Positions 11,501 through 22,234 of a DNA stretch of 64,000 bases are shown here, in pieces. The stretch is from contig KV748182.1 in NCBI GenBank assembly GCA_001692895.1, positions 1,244,341-1,308,340 of the forward strand, given 5' to 3'. How positions within the stretch are numbered: position 1 is the first letter of the stretch; the number at the start of each line of letters is the position of its first letter. This DNA comes from Cenococcum geophilum 1.58 (lineage: Eukaryota > Ascomycota > Dothideomycetes > Gloniales > Gloniaceae). The notes beneath the pieces are model-generated. The model saw only the letters and a program-made list of their open reading frames with translations, had not been told where the DNA came from and did not search any database. The position numbers and the translations under genes are program-made.

Positions 11501-12766
11501 CTGACCAGGCCCATGCGGATGCTATTGCATTGCTTACGGAGGAGCTAAAGGAGGGTCACTCTAATAATATGATTGCTTTGCAGGCGAAGCTCGACGAGGT
11601 TCAGGCGAAGCATGATCAGCTTGTGGAGCAGAAAGACTCTGCCGGAAGGGCACATGCGGAGGCCCTAGAAAGGAAGGAAGCTCTAGAAAAGGACCAGTCT
11701 GAAGCATTGAAAGATTTGCAGAGCAAACATGACACGCTTATAGCCCAACAGAGCAAGACGGCAAAGAAGCATGCAGAAGAGCTTGACAACATGAGATCTG
11801 ATTGGGAACGAAAATACATGGGGGCTACGGAAACCGCTAAAACTCACGAGGGGCGAGCTGACCTACTGAGAGCCGACTTGGCCTCCCTTTCCAAAACTTC
11901 ACAGGATGAGATAGAGAAAATGAGATCATCCCTCAAGGAGGAACATAGCAAAGCCTACGACGACCTTTTCCAAAAATACACATCTTCGGTTGACTCCTTG
12001 GAGGCCAGTGTATCGGACTTCAGCGTCAAGGAGGCCGAACTCGTTAAGCAGATAAACGAAATAGACGAGCGCTTGGGGGAGGAAACGGAGAAGAACGCTA
12101 GTCTACATCGCCAGTATGAAGAAGCAACCAGGATGCTCGCTGTCCATAATGATGAGAAGGAAACACTCGAGTCTAGTCATGCTGTGACTGTGTCCGAGCT
12201 GAGAGAACAACTCAAAAACAACACCGTAGATCATCTTCGGCTTGAAGAGGAGAAGCAGGCTCTAGAAGATGAGAGAGAGCGCTGGCAGGGTGAACTGGAG
12301 CTGATGAAGGCAGATGTGGTGCGTAAACACGTCGCTGTTGTGGACAAGCTAGAGAAAGAGAGAAACCAATTGGCAGAGAAAGTGAAGAGGTTGGAAGGTA
12401 TTCTGGCAGCAGGTGATCGTGTCGCAAGGGCTGCTGCTACGGTTGGTACGCCAAGAGCGATCGACACTGTCACCGAAGAAGATGAAGAAGAGGATGAGGA
12501 GGATGAGGAGGACAATGGGGAGGTAGGGCAGGCTACTCACGGAGCGTCGGAGTCTTATGAGGTCCGTAAACCTACAGAGGTACTTGGAACTGTTAGCCTC
12601 CCTGTTTTCTAAAACTAGATGTTTGCTAATGCGTTGTTAACAGCTTGCTGCTATGCAAGAATCTCTCCGCCAACTAAACGATCTCAACGACGAAGCGCTG
12701 ATGGAGAGCTCGAGAACTGCCGAGAAGCTTGCCGCACATGCTGGCATTGAGGCTGAAGTGGATTGA
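8509..12766 (+). CDS. Long coiled-coil protein with Ser/Thr/Pro-rich head; exon 1 frameshifted
   Basis: Three exons: 8509-9354, 9417-12579 and 12644-12766. Introns are 9355-9416 (GTATGT, branch ACTAAC) and 12580-12643 (GTACTT..CAG). Residues 1 to about 270 form a basic, low-complexity head rich in Ser, Thr, Ala and Pro. The remaining 1000 or more residues are almost continuous heptad-like Glu/Lys/Leu/Gln sequence, with repeated units such as LQAKHDxLxxEK and an acidic EEDEEEDEEDEEDNGE run near residue 1285. The last exon adds a conserved-looking helix. No catalytic domain is seen. The overall shape suggests a cytoskeletal, spindle-pole, septal or organelle tether or scaffold, which is inference. 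As given, an exact 46-bp duplication at 9235-9326 breaks the frame: the ATG-initiated frame stops at 9333. With a single copy the three exons join in frame to 1361 aa. The start is the ATG in CACCAACATGAC. Confidence 0.8.
9235..9326 (+). repeat. Exact 46-bp tandem duplication in exon 1
   Basis: Two identical adjacent copies (9235-9280 and 9281-9326). 46 is not a multiple of three, so the second copy shifts the frame. The first copy is in frame with the upstream exon, the second with the exon end that splices correctly to exon 2. Confidence 0.95.
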
Positions 12767-13621
12767 GGTGCACAGTACCTATAAGATGGAATATATTCTA
12801 ATCAGATTGGTATGCTCCAATATTTATTGCAACAACGCTGTATATTGAGTGTATGAAGATGGTTGTGTGATGCAGAGGTACTTGGAGGGAATACTGCTCT
12901 CACTTTTGGCCTACGAGCGGTAGTTTTTGCTGAAGCGGTTCTGTCTTGGTGCATGAACCTTCAACTTCACCTCTCACCTTTGCGAAGGCTCTTCTACTAC
13001 ATGTTATTGTAATTGGAACTTTGGACGAATGAGCAGTGATTTTTAGTGGTTCTTTCTTTGACTCAGGATCATTTTGTTGTACATTATACCCCTTGTTGGC
13101 TGGTGCATGTCTGGGACGTAAAGCCGTTTGGGCTATTCCCAGTGAGACAAGCTAATTGTCTCTCTTTTCAATCACTTATTTTATTTCCCTCGACAAGTTG
13201 AGGTGCAGCCAGTGCACATTTGATACCATTCTACATTAACCCTACCACATTTAGTGGAAGCAGTTATTATGGCACTCGTTTCACCATTTCACTTCCGCTT
13301 TGGGATTGTCCTTTCCATCTCAAGAACTAAAATAAGTATGTCAATCATTCTCTGCCCCTAGTCTTCTTGAGCAGGCTATTGCAATCTAGTTCAGCCCCTT
13401 TTCCAACTTCTATGGGACTTCTGAGGGTATGCACTACTGGTGAAAATTATGATTTATTTGAGTCTACCTCCCTTAACAGTCTTCTTCATACTGCCAAGCG
13501 TCTGTTCATTCGATAATCATTACTCACAGTTCATCCGAAACATTAGAGATCTTCAAGCTAGACGCTCTTGCCCAGCTCGATTCAAACTCTTTTCGAAGCT
13601 ATCCAGGAGTAGCTAAATACC
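12767..13621. other. Intergenic, no gene seen
   Basis: This is the 3' flank of the coiled-coil gene and the 5' flank of the F-box pseudogene. No coding frame or repeat stands out. Confidence 0.45.
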
Positions 13622-14425
13622 ATGTCCTCCAATTCCAGCACCGAGCCCGAAAGCGCTTCAGAGCGTGTTGGCTGTATAGTTGAGATAGTCGAGAATTTCC
13701 TGCAACACCTTCCGTACAGTGACATTCTCAACGCTCAGCATATCTATCACCAATGAAAAGACATCGTCAACACCTCTAAAATAGTCAGAGCTCGGATATT
13801 CCTCGCCCCACACCATCTCACCAACATCCTCGAATATGCCAAAGCCAACCGCCGTGACAGGCGTGCTCAGCGCGGCCGCTACTACTATCATGCTAAGCCG
13901 ATCGGAGGCAAACAGTGGCACCCCTTTCTGCACGGCGTTCTTGCTGTCCCGACCGTGAATCCAAATTGGCCGTGGGACAAGCCCTTGTACCTGTCCATGG
14001 AGGACGCTTTTGAGGAGCCGGCGAACCGCCCAGCCGGGAACTTGCAGAATATGCTCTGTTGCCAACTACCGGTCTCTCACTTCTCACATCGTGGCTGCTT
14101 CGGGCGTTTTGCTGCCACCCTTTCGAAGCGCCCTGACAGGTATGGAATCACCATAGGGCAAATACGAGGACTTGCTCGCCGACTGCTGGAAAATACCGAG
14201 AAAGCGGGGTTGGAGGAAAAAAGGGCTTGGACAGCACTCTTGGATTTGGATGGGTGTGGCTGTCAAGAGAGCCACTGTTCAGCATGGTTCGAAGCACTGT
14301 CGGATCGTAACAGGGCTCGTTACCAGTTGGAGTGGTTTGCAGGGGGATCTTACGTCAAGAAGCGCCGTTGGAACAGCCTCACAGGATATCTATCTTTATC
14401 AATTGGTTTCTTGTCTCCTATTTAG
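13622..14425 (+). pseudogene. F-box-domain protein gene with an in-frame stop
   Basis: An ATG in good context (ATACCATGTCC) opens a frame that continues, in the same phase, to a stop at 14425 (267 codons, including one internal stop). Residues 17-60 have the look of a fungal F-box: FLQHLPYSDILNAQHIYHQ, then stop TGA at 13754-13756, then KDIVNTSKIVRARIFLAP. In such boxes the stopped position is usually Trp (x-x-WKDIV), so TGG to TGA is the simplest explanation. Downstream, RRDRRAQRGRYYYHAKPIGG and the following 160 residues look like the variable substrate-binding half of small fungal F-box proteins. F-box proteins bring targets to SCF ubiquitin ligases. The gene is probably dead or allelic, although a sequencing error at one base is possible. 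A 135-codon antisense frame overlaps and has no support. Confidence 0.6.
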
Positions 14426-14983
14426 TGTGTATTTATAGTGACGTCGCTCAATCACTGTATTTTTGCGCACTAGTATTCCCTCATCCCAATAAACACGTAG
14501 CTATTGCGTATGTTTGTGCTAGGCTTTTGGCCTGCTTCAAGATATTATAATTATTTCATCAGCTCTGATATTCGACACTAGAAGAGTTTCTCAAGATATT
14601 CTAGCCAATCACTTGTTTCTCGAGAGCACACTCTACCGAGAGGCTGAAAAGATAATTTCCAGGGTTAACTGAAGTACTAGAAAATTCTAAGAAAATTCTA
14701 AGAAAATTCTATAAAATGAGAGCTAAGTAGATAAGTACAACCCTTTAAACATTCTTTTCTTTTCAGTCCAAATGGGTTGGTTACCAACAAGCTGTTCCAG
14801 TGAGATCTCTGCCTAAAATAGCTAGGACTTAAACACGACCTCCTAAGCATACAACAAATAGTACGAGAGTTAAAAAAGGAATTGCAATTTGTACAGCCTA
14901 AGTTAGGACTCGATGCGATATCGAACACAGTAGCAATTAATGCTGCTATACAAACCAGTGTAATGTAAAAGCCAAATCTGCCT
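14426..14983. other. Intergenic, AT-richer, no gene supported
   Basis: This is the region between the convergent F-box pseudogene and the P450. An AT-rich direct repeat (AGAAAATTCT three times) lies at about 14677-14712. A short stretch at 14790-14930 looks like a decayed transposase fragment, but I could not confirm it. Confidence 0.35.
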
Positions 14984-16856
14984 CTATTCCCTCCGGACCT
15001 TGACTCTCAGCCCATTCCCTTCTATCCCGTCTGGCCGCCGAGTCATCCCGGCAAAGTAGTCATGCACGGCCTCAAGATCTCTTTCCGTGGTCTTGTATAA
15101 TTCGATTCTCCTGCCGAATCGCCTCAATACAGTCGAAAGGACGGAGTACAGCTCCGCATAGGCAAGATTGATACCGACGCAGGAGCGCGAGCCTTTCCCA
15201 AATGCCAACAAATAGTGCTCGAGCTTGTTGGCAGTGGGGCCGATGCTGCCGTCCGCTTCAAGCCATCGCTCTGGAATGAAAGACAGTGGGTTCGGGAAGA
15301 TTTCTGGATCATGAGCGACGAAAAGGCCCGACATGCCAACGGCAGTCTAGTATGAGAAAGGTTAGATTGGACATAGGTGGGGTGAGACTGGACATGGGTT
15401 TGCAGAGGTGGAGGGAACTGAGGCGGAAATCATTCCTTACCCCGGCAGGGATGGTCCACTGCTTGTACTGCATTGACTCGTACCGGTTGACGCGTGAGAG
15501 CCGGGAGTAAGCGCCTACTGAAACACTATGTGGCTAGCTGTCAGCATGCCAAGTTTTTAGCTGGGTAGATGGAAGCTTTTCCTCCCGTATTAGTAGTTTG
15601 AACAAACATACCGAAGGCTCTCCTTGACGACTGCAAAAAAGTACGGCAGTTTCTCTAAGACCAACGCTCCGGGAATTTTACTGGGATCCGGAATTGCTTC
15701 TTCAAGCTCCTTGAGTAGCTTCTGGTGTACCTGCGGATGCGACAGCACAAGATAGGTCATGAGCGTTAGTGTAGCACCAGTAGTTTCGAATCCAGCCGCC
15801 ACCAGTCCATTGGCTTCAACAGCAAGCCGCTTGAATGTCTTCTCACTTGGTGGTAGCGCATCGCTCTTTGATAATTCCCAGATTACAGTTGGGTGTGGTT
15901 GGGCCTTGATAGTCTCTGGATCTGAATCAAGAAGAACCTTGGTCTGGTGATCAATGTCGGAAAACATGTCTACAACCTCGAGCGCTCGCGGATTAATTAG
16001 CTTGGTTATCCACCTTGGCATCGACATGATGGCGTCCATCATAAACGGAAATTGGCGAATTGTTGGAGACAGCTCCCACAAGCTTCGCCATGCAGAATAA
16101 AAGTACCGACCCCAGTCCGCACGGTCTAACAAGCCCATTTGGTGAGCAAAGACATACTCAGAGATGATGTCGACGGTCAGGCAACGATAGGCGTAGAAGA
16201 GTGGGATTTCCTCGTCGCGCTCTGCACATAGCTCCATCCGGGCTATCAGACGGTCGATGATTGGTTGCATGTGTGGATAGAACTTGGCCACAGCCTGGGT
16301 TGAGAAGAATGGGCCAAGGGCGCTACGGCGGACTCGATGCACGTCGGCGCTGATTGTTGCAAAGGCTGCCATGGGATTACCCATCATGGAGTAAAACCAC
16401 CCATACTTGTCGAGGCGGTTGGCCATGTTGTAGAGAGAATTGTAGTACCCCGAGTCGAGAATGTGCAATTCATTAGGTCCAATTCGCACAATCGGGCCTG
16501 CACGATGAAAACAAGGTCAGAGGGGCATGTCCAATGACCGGCGGTGACAGCCTGATGGGAAAGGTATCGTGGTTTACAGGTTGTGAAACGCGGATTCTCG
16601 ACCACAGAAAGGAGCAGCCCCCTCCAAACGGAAGAAGTGAGATGTTGTGCTTACCGTATTTCTGGTGCATACGCCCAATCTCGAAGGTGTACTTCCCCTT
16701 CTTGAGGACGTCATAGTAAGCCTCGTACCAGTGTGAGAGCGCCGCCAGCTTGGGTCCTGGGAATTTCGCAAGAGGATGCAAGTAGATTCGATAGAAGCCA
16801 GCTGCGGCCAGCCCCACCCCAAGTGCCACGAGACCCGGAAGCCAATAATCCAGCAT
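14984..16856 (-). CDS. Cytochrome P450 monooxygenase (trichodiene-oxygenase-like)
   Basis: Predicted 511-aa heme monooxygenase in four exons: 16856-16655, 16497-15604, 15517-15441 and 15346-14984. An N-terminal membrane anchor spans about residues 5-25, followed by the proline-rich hinge [10 protein letters not shown]. The I-helix has [11 protein letters not shown] (oxygen activation, [AG]Gx[DE]T). The K-helix ExxR is ESLR. PERW follows, and the heme loop is [10 protein letters not shown] with the Cys thiolate ligand. The N-terminal third resembles the CYP58/trichodiene-oxygenase-type group common in fungal secondary metabolism; the reaction itself is unknown. The start is the first ATG before the anchor, since the upstream frame lacks an ATG. 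Intron 2 must use a weak GTTCAA donor at 15603 to keep frame; a canonical GTATGT eight bases earlier in the transcript would shift it. No biosynthetic backbone gene is adjacent. Confidence 0.88.
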
Positions 16857-17559
16857 GGCTGCAGGCAGATAGAAAGGATTTGTGGGATTCAAATCAGCGC
16901 ATACGACGCACGCGATGGGCGATGGTTAAGGGAGTCGGGGTGACCGTTGAGGTCGCAAGACAAGGTATCCAGTATCTACCCACATCCACTGATACTAGCA
17001 ATTGCGCGCTAAAACATGGGCCGTCTTCTTGAGTAGTCGCATGCTTTTCATTACCTGTGAGCGCGCTTGGCGACCGCATCTAAGAGCTCGTGTCATTCCT
17101 GTGGGGAAGCGGAACCAGCATCCCCGCTGGATGGCTGCTGCATGAGCGGCGGCGGCAGCTGCCCGTTTCGAGCGTACGCGGTCTCGGCGCATCCAGTACT
17201 AACGCAAAAGTCTCCGGCGCGGCACACCACTAAAAATTATCTCCCCCTCACAACACCCTTGATTTCACCACCAAATTTGGTAGGAATCTTGTAACATTAT
17301 ATGAAGGGCTTAAATACATCCATATCTATCTATCCTAAAGTTTTTTTGTGTTTAGTATTTAGTATACTACCCTTTGCTTTAATTACTGTCTTATACCTTG
17401 AGGTGATAGGCTCCGCACTACCCAGCCACAGCACAAACCTCAACAAAAGGTAAGCGAGTGCCTGCCAGGCACGGCTGTGCGGAACAACAATATAGGCGAG
17501 GTGACTTCGTCACCTGACAATACCAACTTACTAAAATATTTGTCCTTAATTAAGCTCTA
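16857..17559. other. Intergenic: P450 promoter side and flank of Tc1 remnant
   Basis: No gene is recognised. A small hairpin (AGGTGACTTCGTCACCT) lies near 17498. Base composition falls toward AT from about 17,260, where the transposon remnant's flank begins. Confidence 0.4.
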
Positions 17560-18595
17560 GTATATCTCTAACGCCTTGCCTAGCTCCTTGCGGGTATATT
17601 CTTTACTACTAGCTATAGTTATGAGGTGGATAGAGTTTATAGAGTAGTTTTTTAAGCTCCTACTAAGCGTATTTAATAGGATCTAAATTGGTTAGGTATA
17701 GAGGCCAATTGATTACTTCTACCACGTGCTCTTTGAACCAATTCCTTATAATATAGGCCTTGTAAATTGGGGCGTTGTCCTATATAAAAAGGAGGCCCGG
17801 TTTATAGACTGATTATCTAAAATAAGAAGATAAGAGACGGCGGAGTAGCCCTTCCTTAACATATCTTCGTCTCTATCTAATCCGCCCGGGCCCAACGCCC
17901 TAAAAAAGCTTACCTAAACTATAATAGATATAGCTTTGCCCGTTTTATGTGTATGTATTATTTCTTTATCCCATCCCACGCTGGTTTGCGTCCACGCATA
18001 TCGATAAGGGTTTGGCCAATCATAGGCTCTCGCTCGCCTAAGAGCTTGGCGTTGATGCTAATATTCATACTTAGGCTTGGCGCCAATCTGTGGACGCCAG
18101 CGCGGGAAGGGATAACCGAACGCTTGTTACTCTATTGTAACTCTCTTCCATTTTTGACGCAACTACTTGAAATGTTTGAGGGCTTATTTATAATGGACTT
18201 TGGCAGACGCCTCTGTAAGCAAAGGACGCTATTTTGCACGCTAATTGATTATGTGGTGGTCCTTGAGTAGTCGGAAGATGGTGTCGTGCGAGACGGCAAG
18301 GGTGAGCTCGCGGATGAGCCGCGCATACGTGATCCGTGGCTCCTTTCGAACTGCGCGTGAAATACAATGTTTGTCATCCTTTAATAACTTTTTTGGTGCA
18401 CCAGAATGAGGAGCTGACGTGCCATCGTGGTAGAGGGTCTCGTGAACCGTTGAACGCGGTATGGAAAGCTCCTCTTTGGGTAGGCCCAGTATTGGCAGAA
18501 GCCTTCCTAACAATACCGCGTTTGTAAAAAAGGGTTAATTCCTTCTTACGAGGAATATTACCACTTATTGAGCCTAATACAGAGCTTGCAGGCAT
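17560..18595 (-). mobile_element. Decayed Tc1/mariner-type transposon
   Basis: Reading the minus strand from the ATG at 18595, the first 45 or so codons (SVLGSISGNIPRKKELT) match the start of fungal Tc1-type transposases. One shift later, the helix-turn-helix region continues with SIPRSTVHETL and KEPRITYARLIREL (18513-18241). After an interruption the DDE half is still visible at about 17,600-17,800: DNAPIYKAYIIRNWFKEH, then NWPLYLTNLDPIKYA, corresponding to the family's WPPYSPDLNPIEhlW. The copy carries several stops and at least one frameshift and is split by the MITE at 17969-18112. Clear terminal repeats were not found, so the ends are approximate. It is inactive. The C-terminal half is AT-shifted as in RIP, while the N-terminal half is much less so. 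Confidence 0.75.
17969..18112. mobile_element. Short TA-flanked MITE inside the Tc1 remnant
   Basis: A 144-bp element bounded by TA dinucleotides (17967-17968, 18113-18114). Its ends are inverted: TCCCATCCCACGCTGG at the left against TCCCTTCCCGCGCTGG at the right, continuing with a GCGTCCAC block. A TA target points to Tc1/mariner-type mobilisation. There is no coding capacity. It inserted after, or independently of, decay of its host transposon. Confidence 0.7.
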
Positions 18596-19030
18596 GGTGG
18601 TGTAGTGGGTAAAAAGGCGATACGCATGTGTGTCATTGGTGGTGGAGCACGGACGCCGGAGGCTTTTTGCGGAGCGACTGTAAAATGGGGTGGATGTCGC
18701 GCCGCAGTGCGCGGAAGATGCCCCGGGTGTGAGGATTGGCGGGCTGTGTGTAATCTTTTTCCAAGCGAGGTCGTGGGGGGAGAAATCTGCTTCGACTTCA
18801 AGCTCCTGATTTTACGCCGCACAGCAACAACCCCAGCACACTACACATTCCATACTTCTCAGGAGTTTGCCGTGGGCTGAATTCCTCTGGTTGGCCACTA
18901 TGGCGGTCCCGGGCCGATGTTGGATTGACATGTCATAAAAGACCTTCTATTCCTTCCCTCATTTCCGTCGTAAACCCCCGAAGCCATTTATTCCAGAGCG
19001 CCCAAGCAAAAAGCAATCCTAATCATATCC
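18596..19030 (+). other. Upstream region of the methyltransferase gene
   Basis: About 435 bases holding the presumed promoter and leader of the methyltransferase gene. I see no coding frame with support. Confidence 0.4.
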
Positions 19031-20800
19031 ATGGCCTCCTCCGCCAATGTCGAAGCCCCAACATTGCCTAGTGCTGCCCAGAATGACCAAAGCGAGGCTG
19101 ATAACTTGCAAATTGAGGCCGAGGAGGTGCAACATCTTTGGCAATTCACTCTGAGCCGTCCATACTGACCATAAATAACCATCCAGGGAGCCCCAAGCGA
19201 CACAGATTCGTCATTTGGAGACGATGCGTAAGTGGTTCGTCCATCAAAAGACGACATCGTTCTGACATTAACCCTTACTCCATAGAGAGAGTTACACAAC
19301 ATCTCTGAAGTCGAGCATTACAAAATATCGCTATGAAAATGGAAGGCGTTATCACGCGTACAAGGACGGATGTAAGTTTCTTTTCATTGGACCACAGACA
19401 GTGCTCTAATACGGTTTTAATCGCAGCCTATTTCCTGCCCAACGACGAGGTGTGTATCTGCCATCCCACCAAGGAACCCTTCTGATACGAATATTGCATT
19501 GACCCGGACCTAGGACGAGAATGATCGTCTTGACCTTTTCCATCATATCATGACTCTTCGCTGTGGTGGCGAATTACACCTGGCCCCAATTGGAGAAAAC
19601 CCACAACGCATTTTAGATCTCGGCACTGGAACGGGAATATGGGCTATCGATATGGGTGATTTTTGCAGCCCTTGTGCCTTTTGGAAGTGCTATGAAGCTA
19701 ATAGCTCGAACTAGGGGACAAATATCCCTCTGCCGATGTAAGTTGGTCGTCACAATACAGATAGCCTCAATTACTCTTCAGCTATACTTTACCACTAACA
19801 CATCTTCCACCAGATTCTAGGCAACGACCTCAGTCCAATACAACCTTCCTTGTACCTCATGTCCGCCCCAAAAGCCATTTCAGCAAGCATAAGCTGAGGT
19901 TTAGGCAGGGTTCCTCCAAATGTCAAGTTTGAGGTAGATGATATCGAGAACGAGTGGGTCTACGGGTCGAAATTCGACTTCGTCCACTGCCGCTATCTTG
20001 CTGGCTCTATCAAAGATTGGCCGAAATTAATGAGCCAAGCGTTTAAGTATGCCAAATTTCATCTTAACGGTCACCCGCACCCCTTAATCGTCACTCATTG
20101 CTCTTCTTCTCCCATTGGAAATCCGAAAAACCTTGTTTCTTACTCTCTAGCTTACATTTTACTTCTAAAAAGGTTTACCAAGCCGGGAGGCTGGGTCGAG
20201 TTCCAGGACTTTGATATGAAATTCTACACCACCAACGGCGAATTCACCCCTGGCTGCCCTCTGGACAAATGGACTGACGCAATCATTGAAGGCATAAAGA
20301 AGTTTAAACTCGAACCTGAACCTGGGCCCAAACTTGAAGGATGGGTTAAGAATGCCGGGTTTGAGAATGTTCATCATCGACTGCTGCCTATTCCTGTTGG
20401 CCAATGGCCGAAGGATAAAAACCTGGTATTAGCAACCTTTCTTTTCCCTATTACATTTTGATTGCCCCCGAATGGGCGTACAGCAAGCATCTAACTCGCA
20501 CTGACCACCTCCGGCTTAGAAAGAAATTGGTGCCTTCGACCTAATCCAATTCCTTGATGGCCTTGAGGGTATGACTCTACGTGTCTTCACCACCGCACGG
20601 GGCTGGTCTAGCGAGGAGGTACAAGTCTTCCTTGTGGATATACGAAAGGACCTGAAGAACCCTAGGCTACAAGCTCAGCACAACTTGTAAGTCTCAAACT
20701 ATTCTTTGGATCACTCTGTGCAAAAATTCTGGGCTAACGTTATTTTTTCTTCCATGATAGCCATGTCGTCTGGGCTCAGAAACCCTTGAACGCGCAATAA
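19031..20800 (+). CDS. LaeA-like SAM-dependent methyltransferase
   Basis: Predicted 348-aa protein in 11 exons: 19031-19126, 19187-19227, 19286-19371, 19427-19449, 19514-19655, 19715-19737, 19814-19851, 19909-20046, 20173-20425, 20520-20686 and 20761-20800. All introns are GT-AG and the joined frame is exact (1047 nt). Features in order: an acidic disordered N-terminus; the ITKYRYENGRRYHAYKDG box typical of this fungal family; PNDEDENDRLDLFHHI; SAM-binding motif I as ILDLGTGTGIWAIDM; motif II region GNDLSPIQPS; FDFVHCRYLAGSI; and FTKPGGWVEFQDFD (post-motif region). Relatives include LaeA and the many LaeA-like (Llm) proteins of Pezizomycotina, which regulate or tailor secondary metabolism. 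Whether this one is nuclear and regulatory or a small-molecule methyltransferase cannot be told. It is intact. The very small exons (23 nt, twice) make automated prediction error-prone. Confidence 0.88.
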
Positions 20801-21449
20801 GTCCCCATCACTATTATAAAGACATATCCAAATATCGAGGTTATGTTTCCTCCAAGATACCATAACTACTGTGGCCGTAGTAAAATGAATACTAGAAATA
20901 TTTCAATACAAACCGTGGCCGGTGTTTCAATACAAGATTTGTGGCAGTTACATTTGAACATGTTGCCGATAGCATACCCAGGTGCTTAAAGATTTCTATT
21001 CCACTACCCCGTTGCAAGCAAGGATGTGAAATTAGATAATGCACAGTATACTAGGTATAGGTGGCCGGCGGGGCCGAAGTTTTAGGGTCCCTTGTGAAAC
21101 TGCGGATGTGGTGGGGAGCAACAACCTCAAGGCCGAGACACGATGCATTCACTCCTCAATGATAAGCCAAGACGACTTCTAGGGCCTGCGATTAGCACTA
21201 GATATCCCAACAACACGGTAAATAACATAGCGTCGAGGTATGGTAACCTTGCGTTATCAACGTCAAATTAGCATATTCAAAATTGCTTTTAAATCTATAA
21301 CACCCAATCACTCTCCAGCTATGGATTCAGCAAAGAATAGACCGTCATGATGCTCGGCGCCACTCGCAACAAAGCCCAAATACTCTCCGCCTCCCTCACC
21401 CCCTCTCTTCACCTTCTCAACCCCCGTATTCGCACACAACAAGCACACG
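20801..21449. other. Intergenic, no gene seen
   Basis: This is the 3' flank of the methyltransferase gene. Nothing recognisable was found. Confidence 0.4.
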
Positions 21450-22004
21450 ATGACAATGCACGACGGCAACTCCACCTCAGGCTCTGTCCCGGGGACCTGC
21501 GACATGTCACTGATGTCGACCGAGATCCGCCTGACCTCCGGCGACCCAGACAACACCGATGGCGCCGACATGGTATGGGAAACCGTCAGGTGTCGCTCTA
21601 AGGCGACCGCGAACGACTTCGAGCTCTCGCTAACGCTGCCGTCGGCGTGCTGGAGAGGTCGGACCGGTATCATCCCAAGCTACTAGACGGCGCGACCGGG
21701 GACTTACTTTGCGCGATTCGTGCATGATTCCGCGAGCTGGAGCAAGCGGGGTGTTTTTGAGATTAGGCGGTTTGAGAGCGGGGGGCAGGGTTGGGACAGG
21801 ACGGTGGTATTGAGCGGGCTAGGCGTGCTGGAATGGATGAGGCAGTTTGTTACGATGAGGTTTCGGGGACGTTTAATGGTAGGCGGTGAGAGAGTTGGAT
21901 GGAGTAGAGATTGGTTTTTTTTTCGATGGACTCTTGAGAATGAACTCCTCACATCTCCTCACGACACACGTATAGCAAACTACAAAATTTGCAAATCTCG
22001 CTAG
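21450..22004 (+). other. Possible decayed gene, unrecognised
   Basis: A frame opening with ATG at 21450 runs in one phase to 22004 with a single TAG near 21684, giving two open blocks of 78 and about 105 codons. Segments such as ANDFELSLTLPSACWRG and GVFEIRRFESGGQGWDRT look protein-like but match no family I know. Overlapping frames on the opposite strand are of similar length, so coding status and strand are uncertain. Confidence 0.2.
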
Positions 22005-22234
22005 CCACTCAATCCCTCACCCACCCCTTCCTCTGGGTCTTGTCAAAGTTAATAATATGGGTGGGTTAAGTTAAGCAAGCACCCTTTCCCGTATGGAGGT
22101 GGAAACTAAGAAATGAAAGATTTAAGAAAAGATTCAACACACATAGTCCACCAGCCTATAAGCTTCACCTGCACCTAATAGCCCCACGTCTTGTGTCTCC
22201 GCCCCTTTTAGGAATACGCAAATGCTTCAATTTT

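Noticed and set aside
14984-20800. Secondary-metabolite gene cluster (P450 plus methyltransferase)
   Set aside because: No PKS, NRPS, terpene cyclase or DMATS is visible, and a transposon remnant separates the two.
19031-20800. The velvet-complex regulator LaeA itself
   Set aside because: Motifs fit the wide LaeA-like family; nothing in sequence or context singles out the true orthologue.
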